Below are positions 1 to 11,781 of a stretch of 64,000 nt of DNA, piece after piece. The notes under the pieces are model-generated. The model made no database searches, was not told the origin of the DNA, and worked only from the letters and a program-made list of their open reading frames with translations. The DNA comes from Closterium sp. Naga37s-1 (taxonomy: Eukaryota > Streptophyta > Zygnematophyceae > Desmidiales > Closteriaceae), in contig CANJKZ010000060.1 of the NCBI GenBank assembly GCA_947471745.1, positions 1,054,001 to 1,118,000 on the forward strand. Direction: 5' to 3'. How positions within the stretch are numbered: position 1 is the stretch's first letter; each line of letters starts with the position of its first letter. The position numbers were made by a program, and so were the translations under genes.

Positions 1-868
1 TCGATTTGGTGAACGCCTCCGAAGCTGCTAGGAAGCGTCTGCGTCATTTCCGACAGATAGGAAACGTCCAGGAGTACACACGATGGTTCTTGAGCATCTG
101 CAACGAAATAGATGACATCACGGAAGCAGAGATGCGCGATCGCTACCTTGAAGGGTTGAAGCCGGACATAGCGGAAGTTATAGCGATTCACGGGTTGTCC
201 ACCTTCGAGTCAGTTGTCGCAGCCGCAGAACGCGTCGACGCAGTACGAAGCCGACGGGGTCGTGACGATCGCGATAGGGGATACAACAGACCGATCAACG
301 ACGCTCGATCGAGGGACGGACCATCGCCCATGGAGATTGGTGCAGTTAACAGTGACGGCTCACAGAAGACGGGTTTCAGGGGGAACTGTCACTACTGCAA
401 AAAGCCGGGACACATGAAGCGGGACTGCCCACAGCTTAAGGAATGGCAGCAGGGAAACGGAGACCGCCAGTAGATAGCGGGTCGCTAGCTGGTGTGGAGG
501 TTCCCGTACCCGCCACGTCTACCAACGTAGAGGAGACGGCTTTGCAGCAGTCATCTAGGACGAGGTAGACACTGTTGACCGACCAGTCGTGCTTCTAGGG
601 AAGCTTCGCGGAGTTCCTGTTAAGATTATCGTAGATAGCGGAGCTAGCCACTCGTTCGTGTCTTCATCGTTAGTTAGTCGTCTCCATCTCGAAGCAGATC
701 CGGCAGTCAACTTCAAGGATGCACGCATGGTAGATGGGACGCCTCTCCACATAGGACCGGTCATTCGCAAGTTGCGCGTAGTGCTAGGACCCATCACAGT
801 TAGGCGTGATTTCGACTCTGCGACGCTGGACGGTTACGACTTCATCTTCGGTAGAGATTGGTTGCGGA

Positions 869-3302
869 CGGTCAGTACTCAGTTCGATTGGGCTCAGGGA
901 AGCTGCAGCGTCAAGGTAGATGGCGAGTTCCGGGAGCTGCCACAGTGGAGCGATGCGGCCACATCCTCCGCAGCTATCATTAATGCTGTTCGTGTGCGAC
1001 AGTTAGTGAAGCGTGCGGCGCGGATCTTCGCGGTTTTCCTTGAGGAGGTGGAAGCGGAGGTGGGGAAAGGAGGGAGCGCAGCAGTTGGCGATAAGACAAC
1101 TCTTCCTGCTGAAGTGAGTGCACTCTTAGCGGAGTTTAGAGACGTCTTCCCCGACGAGTTGCCCCCAGGGTTACCTCCTAGCCGAGCAGTCGACCATCGG
1201 ATAGAGTTAGAGCCGGGGAGCAGGCCAGTAGCGAAGCCGCAGTGGAGGTTGAGTCCAGCAGAGACAGAGGAGATGACGCAGCAGGTTAGGCACTTTCTCG
1301 CGCAGGGTTTCATTCAGCCATCTAGATCGCCTTGGGCAGCACCAATCCTTTTCGCACCCAAGAAAGACGGAGGGTTACGGATGTGCATAGATTACCGCGC
1401 ACTGAACGCCGCCACCGTCAAGAATAGTTTTCCGGTGCCGAGAGTAGAGGATCTCCTAGATGCGGTGCAGGGCGCTAGAGTCTTCTCAAAGATCGACCTT
1501 CGTTCGGGTTACCACCAGATTCGCGTAGTTCCAGAGGACCAGCACAAGACGGCGTTTCGTACGAAGCAGGGGTTGTACGAGTTTAGGGTTCTACCGTTCG
1601 GATTGACCAACGCCCCAGCGACGTTTCAGACGCTCATGAACACCGTCCTCTCCGAGTTCCTAGATTCGTTCGTTGTAGTTTACCTAGACGACATTCTCAT
1701 ATTCTCCAAGACGAAAGAGGAGCACGTGCAGCACTTGCAGAAGGTCTTCGAGGTTTTACGGAGGGAGCAGCTGTACGCTAAGCAGTTGAAGTGCGAATTC
1801 TTTCTCCCCGAGGTCGAGTTCCTAGGACACGTCGTATCCGCTAGTGGCATTAGGACCGACCCGAAGAAGATCGCAGCAGTACATGATTGGGTAGCACCGA
1901 CCTCAGTCAAGGAGTTGCAGAGCTTTCTCGGATTCGCCAATTACTATCGTCGTTTCGTTCAGGGTTACGCATCGATCGCTAGTTCACTCACCGAACTACT
2001 TCGGAAGGGCGTAGATTTCGATTGGGGTCCAGCGCAGCAGCAGGCGTTCGAGCAGATGAAGCAGTCGCTCACGTCTTCACCGACACGGTCAGTACTCAGT
2101 TCGATTGGGCTCAGGGAAGCTGCAGCGTCAAGGTAGATGGCGAGTTCCGGGAGCTGCCACAGTGGAGCGATGCGGCCACATCCTCCGCAGCTATCATTAA
2201 TGCTGTTCGTGTGCGACAGTTAGTGAAGCGTGCGGCGCGGATCTTCGCGGTTTTCCTTGAGGAGGTGGAAGCGGAGGTGGGGAAAGGAGGGAGCGCAGCA
2301 GTTGGCGATAAGACAACTCTTCCTGCTGAAGTGAGTGCACTCTTAGCGGAGTTTAGAGACGTCTTCCCCGACGAGTTGCCCCCAGGGTTACCTCCTAGCC
2401 GAGCAGTCGACCATCGGATAGAGTTAGAGCCGGGGAGCAGGCCAGTAGCGAAGCCGCAGTGGAGGTTGAGTCCAGCAGAGACAGAGGAGATGACGCAGCA
2501 GGTTAGGCACTTTCTCGCGCAGGGTTTCATTCAGCCATCTAGATCGCCTTGGGCAGCACCAATCCTTTTCGCACCCAAGAAAGACGGAGGGTTACGGATG
2601 TGCATAGATTACCGCGCACTGAACGCCGCCACCGTCAAGAATAGTTTTCCGGTGCCGAGAGTAGAGGATCTCCTAGATGCGGTGCAGGGCGCTAGAGTCT
2701 TCTCAAAGATCGACCTTCGTTCGGGTTACCACCAGATTCGCGTAGTTCCAGAGGACCAGCACAAGACGGCGTTTCGTACGAAGCAGGGGTTGTACGAGTT
2801 TAGGGTTCTACCGTTCGGATTGACCAACGCCCCAGCGACGTTTCAGACGCTCATGAACACCGTCCTCTCCGAGTTCCTAGATTCGTTCGTTGTAGTTTAC
2901 CTAGACGACATTCTCATATTCTCCAAGACGAAAGAGGAGCACGTGCAGCACTTGCAGAAGGTCTTCGAGGTTTTACGGAGGGAGCAGCTGTACGCTAAGC
3001 AGTTGAAGTGCGAATTCTTTCTCCCCGAGGTCGAGTTCCTAGGACACGTCGTATCCGCTAGTGGCATTAGGACCGACCCGAAGAAGATCGCAGCAGTACA
3101 TGATTGGGTAGCACCGACCTCAGTCAAGGAGTTGCAGAGCTTTCTCGGATTCGCCAATTACTATCGTCGTTTCGTTCAGGGTTACGCATCGATCGCTAGT
3201 TCACTCACCGAACTACTTCGGAAGGGCGTAGATTTCGATTGGGGTCCAGCGCAGCAGCAGGCGTTCGAGCAGATGAAGCAGTCGCTCACGTCTTCACCGA
3301 CA
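869..3302 (+). repeat. Internal tandem duplication (2 x about 1217 bp) within the Ty3 element
   Basis: Two adjacent copies of about 1.2 kb covering the protease-RT to RNase H region look identical by eye (869-2085 and 2086-3302). The near-identity suggests the duplication is recent. It echoes the local tandem duplication habit seen throughout the window. Confidence 0.9.
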
Positions 3303-5182
3303 CTGTCGTACCCAGATCCCACTCGCCCATACGTTGTAGTGACCGACGCATCAGATCGGGCCATAGGAGCAGTGCTTCTTCAGGACCAGGGACGCGGGTT
3401 GCAGCCGATCGCGTACGAGTCGCGTAAGCTTAGGGGAGCGAGCTGAACTATCCGATTCACGACAAGGAGGCGCTCGCGATCATCCATGCGTATAAGGTGT
3501 GGAGGTGCTACATAGAGGGGGCAGATAGTGTTATACGCACGGACCATTGCTCGCTTCGCTTCCTCAAGTCGCAGCCGCAGCTGAGTCGTCGCCAGGCTAG
3601 ATGTATGGAGTTCATGGAGGGGAGTTTCCACTACAGGATAGAGTACAAGCCAGGCGTTCGCAACCCAGCAGATCCGCTCACTCGCCCTAGTTGCCAGCTC
3701 GCTAGTCTCACAGTCACTGCCGGCCACCCACTTCTCACAGCACTCTTCGAGCACGGTTATACAGTAGATCCCGACTTCACACCGCAGCCGCCCGCAGGAG
3801 CAGAGGTGCAGGGTAGTGTCTACATACGGAAGGGTACCACACGGATTTGGGTTCCAGCCTACCGCCCTCTTCGACAGCTTCTTCTTTCCGAGGCGCACGA
3901 TGTAGTTAGCGCAGGTCACTTTGGAGCAGATAAGACGGCTAAGACGCTTAGTCGCACGTACTACTGGCCCGGGCTTGCAGCAGACGTAGAGGATTACATT
4001 CGCTCGTGCGACACGTGTCAGCGTACGAAGTCCTCTCGCCAGCGCAAGGCAAGACTTTTGCAGCCGATTCCACCGCCCGACCGCCCTTGGCAGGTAGTTA
4101 CCATGGACTTCATCATGGCTTTACCGCGCACAGTTAGGGGTCACGACGCCATCTTCGTGGTAGTGGATAAGTTTTCTCGAGCAGCGCACTTCATCCCCAC
4201 GCACGGCAAGGTCACAGCAGAGGAAGCCGCGACGCTGTTCGTAGATAACGTAGTCCGACTGCACAGGGTTCCAGATTCCATCATTTCCGACCGCGACCCT
4301 AGATTCACCTCGAAGTTCTGGAAGCAGCTTTTCGCACTGTTTGGGACTCGCTTAGCCATGTCGTCAGCGTACCATCCAGAGACAGACGGACGGACTGAGC
4401 GTGTGAACCAGACCTTGGAGCAGATCCTTCGCAGCATCACGATGCACGACGCAGCCGCATGGGACAAGAAGCTGAGCATGGCCAAGTTCGCATACAACAA
4501 CACGCACCACTCGTCCACATGAATGTCACCGTTCTTTGCACTTTACGGTCAGCACCCCAATGTCCCCACTCGTGTCGATCTCACACCCACTGTCCCTCGT
4601 GCGGACAACTTCCATCAGCATCTCACCTTCATTCATGATCACGTGAGGAAGCATTTTGAGCTCGCAAATGCACGCATGGCACGCACCACCAACCGCAGTC
4701 GTCGTGAGGTGTCGTTCGCAGTCGGCGACCGTGTTCTCTTGGATAGCCGCAACCTCCGACTGCGATAGGACAGCAAGCTTCGTCCACGTTTCATTGGTCC
4801 ATTCGTCATTGAGCGCGCACTTGGTCCAGTCGCATACCGCCTCCGCCTTCCCGCTCATTTCCGCATGCACCCGTCATTCCACGTGTCGCTTCTTCGTCCT
4901 TACACCGATCCCAACGCCACCTTCTCGGGCCGTGACCGCACTCCACTGCCGGTAGCTGTTGACACCAACGAGCCCGACTACCAGATCCAGCGCATCCTCA
5001 GGCACCGTCGCCGTCTCCAGGGAGGTGTCCCTTTCATCGACTTCTTGGTTCGTTGGCGTGGTTACGACGCAGCAGACGACAGCTGGGTTCCTTCGTCCTC
5101 GCTGTCTCCCGACAACGCTTGCCTCCAAGCGTACCTCCAGTCTGCAGGCGCCGCGGACGTCGCCTCCTTGGGAGGGGGGTAG

Positions 5183-5520
5183 TGTTAAGGGGGGATTTAC
5201 TGTTCATTCCGAACAGTACTTTCCAACTCACCCTTATCCTTATCTTCCTAGATTTCCTAGTGCCACGTGGCACTCTACTTTTCTTGCCTTCAATTCCTAG
5301 TCCCACGAAGTACTTTCCGACATTCGATCTTGCATGCTATATCAACCTTGCTTGTACTTGCCATTATCAATCAATTCTCATTCAACTCTTCTTCAATTAC
5401 TCAGTAACTTCCTCGCCTATTTCGCCAATAGTTCTTTCGCCAATGTCTTCCGCCGCATTTCATCCTCGACTTAGTCGACCCCGCTATTTCTTTAGCGGAC
5501 TTAGGCCGTCGGGCCTAACA
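5183..5520 (+). repeat. 3' LTR of the Ty3 element
   Basis: It begins TGTTAAGG directly after the purine-rich tract and ends GGCCTAACA, giving the short terminal inverted repeat TGTTA/TAACA typical of LTRs. It is 338 bp long. It contains a CACGTG core inside a 14-bp palindrome near 5262. The partner LTR is outside the window, so the boundary rests on the terminal inverted repeat only. Confidence 0.75.
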
Positions 5521-6080
5521 CAAGCGGATAGGGTTCTGTCACCAGGAGACCTTGGGCATGGGCTTGCCCGTGGCATGGCACCGTGTTCAACCGCTCAGTT
5601 TCTCTGGAACCGTTCCCGCCAAAATCTCCACGTAACACCACATTTGCGAAAAGGACGACGAGGCGTCCTTCGCGATCCCCAAACGCGCATGCGATGGTGA
5701 CTGTATGTGGCTGTCAGCACTGTTAGCCAAGAGAGTGATGGCAGCGAAACAATTTATATCCTAGAGATAACATGAAATACTGGGAATTTCAGAATGTGAA
5801 CAGACTAGAGTGTGTGCTTATGCATGTGGGTGAGAAAGACTCAGCTCTTCTAGTCGTGAACCACCATGCTAAACAACACTGAACCAACTCCCCTTTTTAT
5901 GCGAGACTAGCCTACCAGTTCCCAATCTCATCTCCCAACCAATACCGTATCACACCTCCCCATTCGACCATAACAACCTCCTTTCCTTTCGCCTTGTTCC
6001 TCGAGTCCTTCGCATTCTTCAGAACTATATTAATAGCACTGGTGATGCTTGTTCAGCTCTGTACACTTACTACTGTACCA
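5521..6080. other. Intergenic, no gene seen
   Basis: This stretch between the Ty3 LTR and the 3' end of the small minus-strand gene contains no coding frame with family resemblance and no clear repeat. Confidence 0.5.
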
Positions 6081-7225
6081 CTATGAGAGCTTGGTAAGGT
6101 AGCGTGCAATATCAGGGTCGTCCAGAGGAACATCGAGGTCCCCTCGTATGCGGAACAGCTGCTTCACAAAGAGAGGTGGCTCCTCCGCCTTCACTCGACT
6201 CAATGCAGCCTCTAACTGTTCTTTTGTACCGAATTTCTCTGAAGAGTGTATGAGGGAGGCAAAGGGGGGTGTGGGCGAAAAGGAATGGAGAACATTTCAC
6301 AAAGAGAGGCGGCTCCTCCACCTTCACTCTGCTTAACGCTGCCTCCAGCTGCTCCTTTGTTCCGAATTTCTCGTGGAAGAGTCCGGAAGGGGGAGGCAAA
6401 GGAGAGTGTGGACAAAAAGGAGTGGAAAGTATTTCACAAGAGAGAAGCGGCACGTCCGCCTTCACTCGACTCGATGCCGCCTGCCACTGCTCCTTGCTGC
6501 CGAGTTGCTCTGGAGGGGGGAGAGAGGGGGAAGGGGGACATGAGGCAACATCAGGAGAGGCGGCTCGTCCGCCTTCACTCGACTCAATGCTGCCTCCAGC
6601 TGCTCCTTGCTGCCGAAATTCTCTGGGGAGAGGGGACGAGAGGAATTGAAAGGTGGGGGAGGAAAGGATTATGGGGTGGGGATTGAGAGAAAATGGGAGT
6701 GAATGGAAGGGAATGAGAGGGAATGAGAGGAAAGGGAATGAGAGGGACTGAGTGGGAATGAGAGGGAAGGGAATGAGAGGGAGTGACAGGGAATGAGAGG
6801 GAATGAAAGGGAACGGGAGGGAATGGATGGAAATGAAAGGGAATGAAGGAATAAAAACGCTGTACCACTACAAAAACCCCCCAAGGGAAGGAAACGGGAA
6901 GACGGGAGTGTAAGCAAAAAAGGGTGGGTGGTGGGGAAGCATCGAGGAACGCATCTGAACGTGGGGAGGCTAAGATGGTCAAGAGAGAAGGACGGGGGGG
7001 AGGGGAAAAAGGAAGAGGGGGAAAGGGGAGCAGAATTCAGAGAGGAATCGGAAGAGAGGATGATGTAAATGATGATCTTTCGAGAAATCTTAGGATACCT
7101 TGCACTCGGTCAAGCGCTCTGGCAACGGCGGGATCGAGGCGAGGCAGCGTGGGAAGCACGCCCGTGGCGAGAACCTCGGGAGTGAGCTCTACCTCTGTGC
7201 TGCTGTGCCGTGCACCCGATGCCAT
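6081..7225 (-). CDS. Unrecognised small protein, two visible exons (94 aa)
   Basis: Exons are 7099-7225 and 6081-6238. The donor (CAAG/GTATCC) and acceptor (CTTCAG/AGAAAT) join in phase and give 94 codons to a TAG. The product starts MASGARHSSTEVELTPEVLA and ends PDIARYLTKLS. It looks mostly helical and charged (EKFGTKEQLEAALSRVKAEE), with no signal peptide or membrane segment. I do not recognise the family. Exon reality is supported by partial copies of both exons that keep the reading frame better than the flanking introns. A CAGCAG just before the first ATG in both copies looks like a splice acceptor, so exons further upstream may exist and the true N-terminus may be missing. Confidence 0.5.
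6239..6640 (-). repeat. Three tandem echoes of the last exon of the small gene
   Basis: Partial copies of the exon start (encoding variants of EKFGTKEQLEAALSRVK) lie near 6295-6372, 6428-6500 and 6550-6625, each with an acceptor-like CAG and each running into diverged G/A-rich sequence. They lie in the intron upstream of the used copy. A matching echo of exon 1 is at about 7452-7532. Confidence 0.75.
6690..6850. repeat. GGGAATGAGA-type low-complexity tract
   Basis: Irregular tandem GGGAATGAGAG and GGGAATGA units fill the intron of the small gene. ORFs across it are compositional artefacts. Confidence 0.8.
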
Positions 7226-7326
7226 GCTTCCGCTGCTGATAGATGGGTAGAAGGGGAGGGGAACAGGGAGGAGCAGGATTGAGGCAGCGTATCTGTGCTA
7301 CGTGCCGCCATTTGCCCTGCTGGCGT

Positions 7327-7452
7327 GAGGGGTTGGAAGGGAGGGGGTGGAAGGGAGGGGGTGGAAGGGAGGGGGTGGAAGGGAGGGGGTGGAAGGGAGG
7401 GGGTGGAAGGGAGGGGGTGGAAGGGAGGGGGTGGAAGGGAGGGGGTGGAAGG
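7327..7452 (+). repeat. 14-bp G-rich minisatellite
   Basis: About nine near-perfect copies of GGAAGGGAGGGGGT. Runs of three to five G on the plus strand make it a potential G-quadruplex former. It ends exactly where an echo of exon 1 of the small gene begins. Confidence 0.9.
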
Positions 7453-7579
7453 GTGGGAAGCACGCCCGTGGCGAGAACCTCTGGCGTCAGCTCCACTTCC
7501 GTGACTGTACTGCGTGCTGCCGCAGATGCCATGCTGCTGGGGGGAGAGGAGAAGGGGAAGGAGGAGGAAAGAGCGTGAG

Positions 7580-8680
7580 AGGCACAGCCCCATGGAAGTG
7601 CAGGGCTCTCGTCAACACCCTGGCGAGGCTTTCAAACAATCGAATTCTACCTCAAACTCGTGTAAAAGAGAGTCAAACTCTCGTATCGCGCTTCTCTTTT
7701 TCGAGTCAGACTCAAAAATCGGCTCAACCCTCGTGTAACGCTGCGAGCTAAGGGAGTCGGTAATGAGGTTGCCTGGTAGCTGCCTGGCATTCTGACGCTT
7801 TCAGCCCACCCGCACAAGGGAATACTGCAAACTTTAGCTCGTTTTAGAGAGATTTCGAATGAACGGAACGACAATACGATACAGGAAAATGTTTCCCTGT
7901 ATGATTCCGTTTTTCCGTGAGTGGACGTCTATCATACCACGGAAACCGAGCCTTACCGAAGCTAATGGCTTGTCTACTCGAGACGGAGCAGGGATCGGGA
8001 CAGGTTCGCCTGATACGCCAAGGTATAATGGGGGGTAAGAGCGCGGCGCGAGGGTGAAAGAGGAGGTGGACGTGCGTACGCTGTTAGGAAGACATGGTAA
8101 GGTAAGGAACTGTCACTCATACGGTATCAAGGTTCTGTACAAGATTTTTAAATATACGGTACGCATGTTTTGCTCCATGTTTCCTTCCTGCCATGAGTGT
8201 CCACCATTTGGAAGGTAAGGACACGTGCAGGATTATGCATGAAGATCTAATGGTTATATCATTGCAGGCACTACTGGTTGAGTCTGGTTACTGCTATCTG
8301 CAAACCATTTGAAGGAAAATGAATCAATTCACAAGCCTAAGAAGACAATTTGTCAGTACAAACCTCAATAACAACCAACCTTAGTAGGGCCATCGGCCAA
8401 AGCTGTATGAAACAAAAACCTTACTGGAATTGCCATCATTGCACCTGCCCTGCCGTCCTCTTAGCCCCACAAAAGCTGCTGGTTTCCACAAACTGCAAGA
8501 AGCAGAGTGGAGTGGTACCAAACCATACATACCAGCCATCCCACAAACGCAACCCCTCTGCCCCACCCCCCCTTCCCCCCTAGCACAACCAAATCACCAT
8601 CCTGTGGCTGTTCAGATCTGCATATGCAACAATCACATCCGCATCAGTCACATCTGCCACAGTCACTCCCCTCCCCGTCT
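7580..8680. other. Intergenic, no gene seen
   Basis: This lies upstream of the small gene and downstream of SmB, both on the minus strand. Near 7690-7720 is a degenerate TTTTTCGAGTCAGACTCAAAAA, which resembles the palindrome family found elsewhere in the window. Nothing else recognisable. Confidence 0.5.
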
Positions 8681-9577
8681 TCATTGCCCCCCAGGCGGGG
8701 GGGGCATGCCTGGGCGCGGGGGGCCATACATCCCCGGATGCCCCCCTGGCGGAGGGGGCATCCCCGGCCTGGGCGGACCCATCATCCCTGGCGGAGGCAT
8801 TCCCCCCGGCGGGGGCATTCCCCGCCCGTACTGCATCGGCGGCGCACCGCCTGGCGGAGGGCCGCGCGGGGGGAATTGCGGAGGCGGACCGCCAGGGGGA
8901 CCGTAACCGGCGGGCGGGGGAGGCATGCCCGGGCGCGGGGGACCCTGGGGGTACATGGACGGGGGAGGGCCCATCCCGGGCGGGCGCATTCCGCCTGGCG
9001 GGGGGGGCATCCCCGGCCGCGGCGGAGCTCCCCCAGGGAAACCCGCGGGCGGGGGGAACGAGACGGGAGGCGGACGGCCAGGAGCAGCGCCAGCCGCGCC
9101 TCCAGGAGCCTGGTACGAGATCGGCGGAGCCGCAACTTGCGGGCGCGGCTGCATCAACGACGGCGCCGGTCCCCCCACTCCACGCGCGGGCCCCGCCAAG
9201 CCGGGCTGCGCTTGACCGAGCGGAACCGTCGGAACTCCGCGCCCTGCCGCGCGCCCAACACCGGGTCCCCCTGCCGCTGCGCCGGCGGCTCTCCCACGGT
9301 TCTCATCCTGCGGCGGCGGGCCTTCGACGGTAAGACTAACTACCTCCTCCCCGCGGAGAATAAGTAGCCCTAATGTCCGGCGCTCCTCGCGGTCCTCCGG
9401 CGCCTTGGAGCCCTTTTTGGGCGGCAGCTTGCGGAACTCCTCGCAGTCCCCCAGGACGAGGTTCATGTGGCGATCGTAGGCCATGAATTTCCCGACGAGC
9501 TCGCGGCCATCGGTGACGGTGACGCGCATGCGGTAGTTGATGTACTGTAGCAGCTTAGATCCCTTGGACATCGACAT
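8681..9577 (-). CDS. SmB: Small nuclear ribonucleoprotein-associated protein SmB/B'
   Basis: A 298-aa single-exon protein. The N-terminal Sm fold (about residues 5-88) carries Sm1 ([21 protein letters not shown]...) and Sm2 ([18 protein letters not shown]), the pair that builds the heptameric Sm ring on U1, U2, U4 and U5 snRNAs. The charged insert between them ([13 protein letters not shown]) is the SmB/B'/N signature. The C-terminal half is Pro/Gly/Met-rich with many [11 protein letters not shown] units, as expected of SmB tails that bind WW and GYF domain proteins. It acts in the nuclear spliceosome. The start is set by [19 protein letters not shown], which matches the family N-terminus. 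It has no introns and is free of the tandem exon copies seen in neighbours. It is divergent to CKS1, 1.1 kb away. Confidence 0.97.
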   Translation of the reverse strand: MSMSKGSKLLQYINYRMRVTVTDGRELVGKFMAYDRHMNLVLGDCEEFRKLPPKKGSKAPEDREERRTLGLLILRGEEVVSLTVEGPPPQDENRGRAAGAAAGGPGVGRAAGRGVPTVPLGQAQPGLAGPARGVGGPAPSLMQPRPQVAAPPISYQAPGGAAGAAPGRPPPVSFPPPAGFPGGAPPRPGMPPPPGGMRPPGMGPPPSMYPQGPPRPGMPPPPAGYGPPGGPPPQFPPRGPPPGGAPPMQYGRGMPPPGGMPPPGMMGPPRPGMPPPPGGHPGMYGPPRPGMPPPPGGQ

Positions 9578-10677
9578 GGCGCCTCGATTTTCAGCGCCGT
9601 CGACGGAGGGAAAGAGGATTAGTTATCAAAAGGACGACTCGTCAGATCATATGTACTTGAGTTATGAAGACACTGAAGGGTGGAGGGGTAAGTACTAGCG
9701 GGGCTGACGGGAGGGAGGCACCAGAAAAAAATGTCGAGCTTTAGGGTTGAGCCTCTCTTTTAGTATAGACCTTCGAGATCAGAAGCGGGACAGACATTTG
9801 CTGGTTGGAAAGTGTAACGTGTTTGAAGTGCGTGAGGAATATAAAATGCATATTACTATCCCCACCAACATTCACTGGAAATCTGTGCTCCTATTCACAT
9901 ATCAAATGGAACCTTCTATGACTTAATTCTCATATATTATCATAGAAACTTCTATGAAGTAAATATATGTTTGAGAAATATATATTTCAAGAATTATAAC
10001 ATTTACACGTACTCTTGGTGTGTACTTGATTACCTCATGTGGATAAGAGGTCTGAAGTGCACAGCAGGATTGCTGCTTCTCGGTGTATATGTCCCGATGT
10101 CATCTTGCCGCGTATGTCAGAATCCCAATGAAGCACATGGCACAGTGGCCAATGGTGGCGCCAAGTTCTGTCAGCGCGACGAGGAATCCCGCACTGACAG
10201 GTCGAACAGCCTGCTTTTCCTGATCGAATGGGTTCGTTCGCACGTCCACTTTTGAGTCGCTGCTGGCGACTGTCTGACGACTTTTGAAACCTCGGGGTCG
10301 CCGTCGACCTGCGTTTCGCGAAAACTAGTTCCCATCGCACATCAGTTCGAAAACTCTGTGCATCCCTGGCGACAATCTGACGACAGTGGAGGGAAGCCTC
10401 GATAGAGCCTTGCGATGCGATGACCATCAAGGTCGTGCGACGGACTCGCTTCGCAGGCAAGCCCATCAGTTCTTCCCCATCAGTTCGCAGCCAACCCATT
10501 TGAGGCACCCGCATCTGGTTTCCTAGATTCTACCATCTCCGCTTCTCAAGTCACCAACTAGTTGATTCACACATCTTCCCAGATTATAGTGTCATTATTT
10601 GAAGTCGCTGCTCCATTCTGCTGTCTTAGCTTCTCTGCGGTTTCTTACCCTAGCTGGTCGATAGGGCTATTGTCATC
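9578..10677. promoter_or_regulatory. Divergent intergenic region between SmB and CKS1
   Basis: A 1.1-kb interval separates the two start codons, so it must hold both promoters. It has an AT-rich patch at about 9890-10015, against a GC-rich background. No defined element is claimed. Confidence 0.4.
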
Positions 10678-11156
10678 ATGCCGCAGATCCAGTATTCTGA
10701 GAAATATTTCGACGACGTCTACGAGTACAGGTATCCAACTTGTTACCGTTTGTCATCCATCCGAGTGCAGGACAGCAGCCGAACTAGTAGTCCATGGCCC
10801 TGAAACTGAACGTTTCGTTTTGTCGGGTGCCTCTTGCAGGCATGTAGTTCTCCCCCCTGATGTGGCGAAGTTACTTCCGAAGAACAGGCTGCTGTCCGAG
10901 GTAATTGTTGTCATTGGTGTTCTGACTGAGAATATGGCATGCATGGTCAGAGTTCCAACCTGACAGCTTTTTTGTTGCTGATGTTGACTGTCTGCAGGCT
11001 GAATGGAGGAGCATTGGCGTGCAGCAATCTAGAGGATGGGTTCACTACGCTATTCATCGGCCCGAACCTCACATCATGCTTTTCCGTCGGCCACTGAACT
11101 ATGGACAGCAGGTTCAGCCGCCGACGCAGCAACTTCAGCAGCAAGTAGGAGCATAA
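10678..11156 (+). CDS. CKS1: Cyclin-dependent kinase regulatory subunit CKS1
   Basis: Three exons (10678-10730, 10840-10900, 10998-11156) give 90 aa with all phases closing. The product begins [20 protein letters not shown] and contains the family signatures [54 protein letters not shown] proteins bind CDKs and phospho-substrates; the HxPEPH segment is the hinge used in strand exchange. A short Gln-rich tail ([15 protein letters not shown]) follows the conserved core, as in plant CKS. It is compact, with clean introns of about 100 bp and no exon copies. Confidence 0.97.
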
Positions 11157-11781
11157 GATACTACTGCGGCGACCACATACGGCTGGTGCAGAGGATTTGA
11201 CCGAACAAGCGTCACCATTCCTCTGTCGCCAAGCATAACCTGTGTCTAGGGAAAAAACAATCTGTCAATACTCAACCCCTAGTTGCGATTCCTATTTTTT
11301 TCTATTTTATATTAAGAGGTTCCCACTTAGATGTCATCCAGGCTTTACTGCACATCTTCCATGCACAGTATGCTTGGTACCATACTCCGTAACCTAGTGA
11401 AGCTCCTTGGTGCTCCTATTTTAACAAGGAACTCCAGCTGGTAGATTCTTTAAAGTACATAATAAATAACAGTCATCCACTCTCTTGGAAAAATACAACT
11501 CAGTCAGTTTGGTTGGCTGTAACAGGTTATGTCTCAACACCCAACACTTGTCCAAGTGATCAGCCAGATTCCTCCTTTTCTTGCTGGAATAATGATCCTT
11601 CATTATCAAAGAGTGCAATTACAGAGCAATACTGTACCATATTATCAAAGAATGTCAGCCTGGTCTGGAAAAACATCAGAGCGCCTAAAGATTGCATGAG
11701 AATCACACTAGTGACAGCTTTTCACGTCTACCTATCTTCAAAGGTAACCTTTTCCTCAAACAAAGTTGAACACAAAGCCAC
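11157..11781. other. Convergent 3' intergenic region, nothing seen
   Basis: AT-rich sequence between the stop codons of CKS1 and NFU. It contains the two 3' UTRs. No gene or repeat recognised. Confidence 0.5.

Larger units (their letters stand above)
1..5520 (+). mobile_element. Ty3/gypsy LTR retrotransposon (chromovirus type), broken, 5' end outside window
   Basis: Parts in order: Gag C-terminus with a CCHC zinc knuckle (CHYCKKPGHMKRDC, near 385-430), aspartic protease (DSGASH), reverse transcriptase with YLDDIL, RNase H, integrase with the HHCC finger and DDE core, and a C-terminal chromodomain (near 4970-5100, FLVRWRGYDAADDSW). A purine-rich tract (about 5168-5179) precedes the 3' LTR. 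The chromodomain and domain order place it among plant-type chromoviruses, which use the chromodomain to target chromatin. The 5' LTR and start of Gag lie before the window. It is a fossil with a few coding breaks and one large internal direct repeat. With only one LTR visible its age cannot be estimated. Confidence 0.95.

Noticed and set aside
10035-10514. 159-codon minus-strand frame upstream of CKS1
   Set aside because: No family resemblance, and it overlaps the promoter interval.
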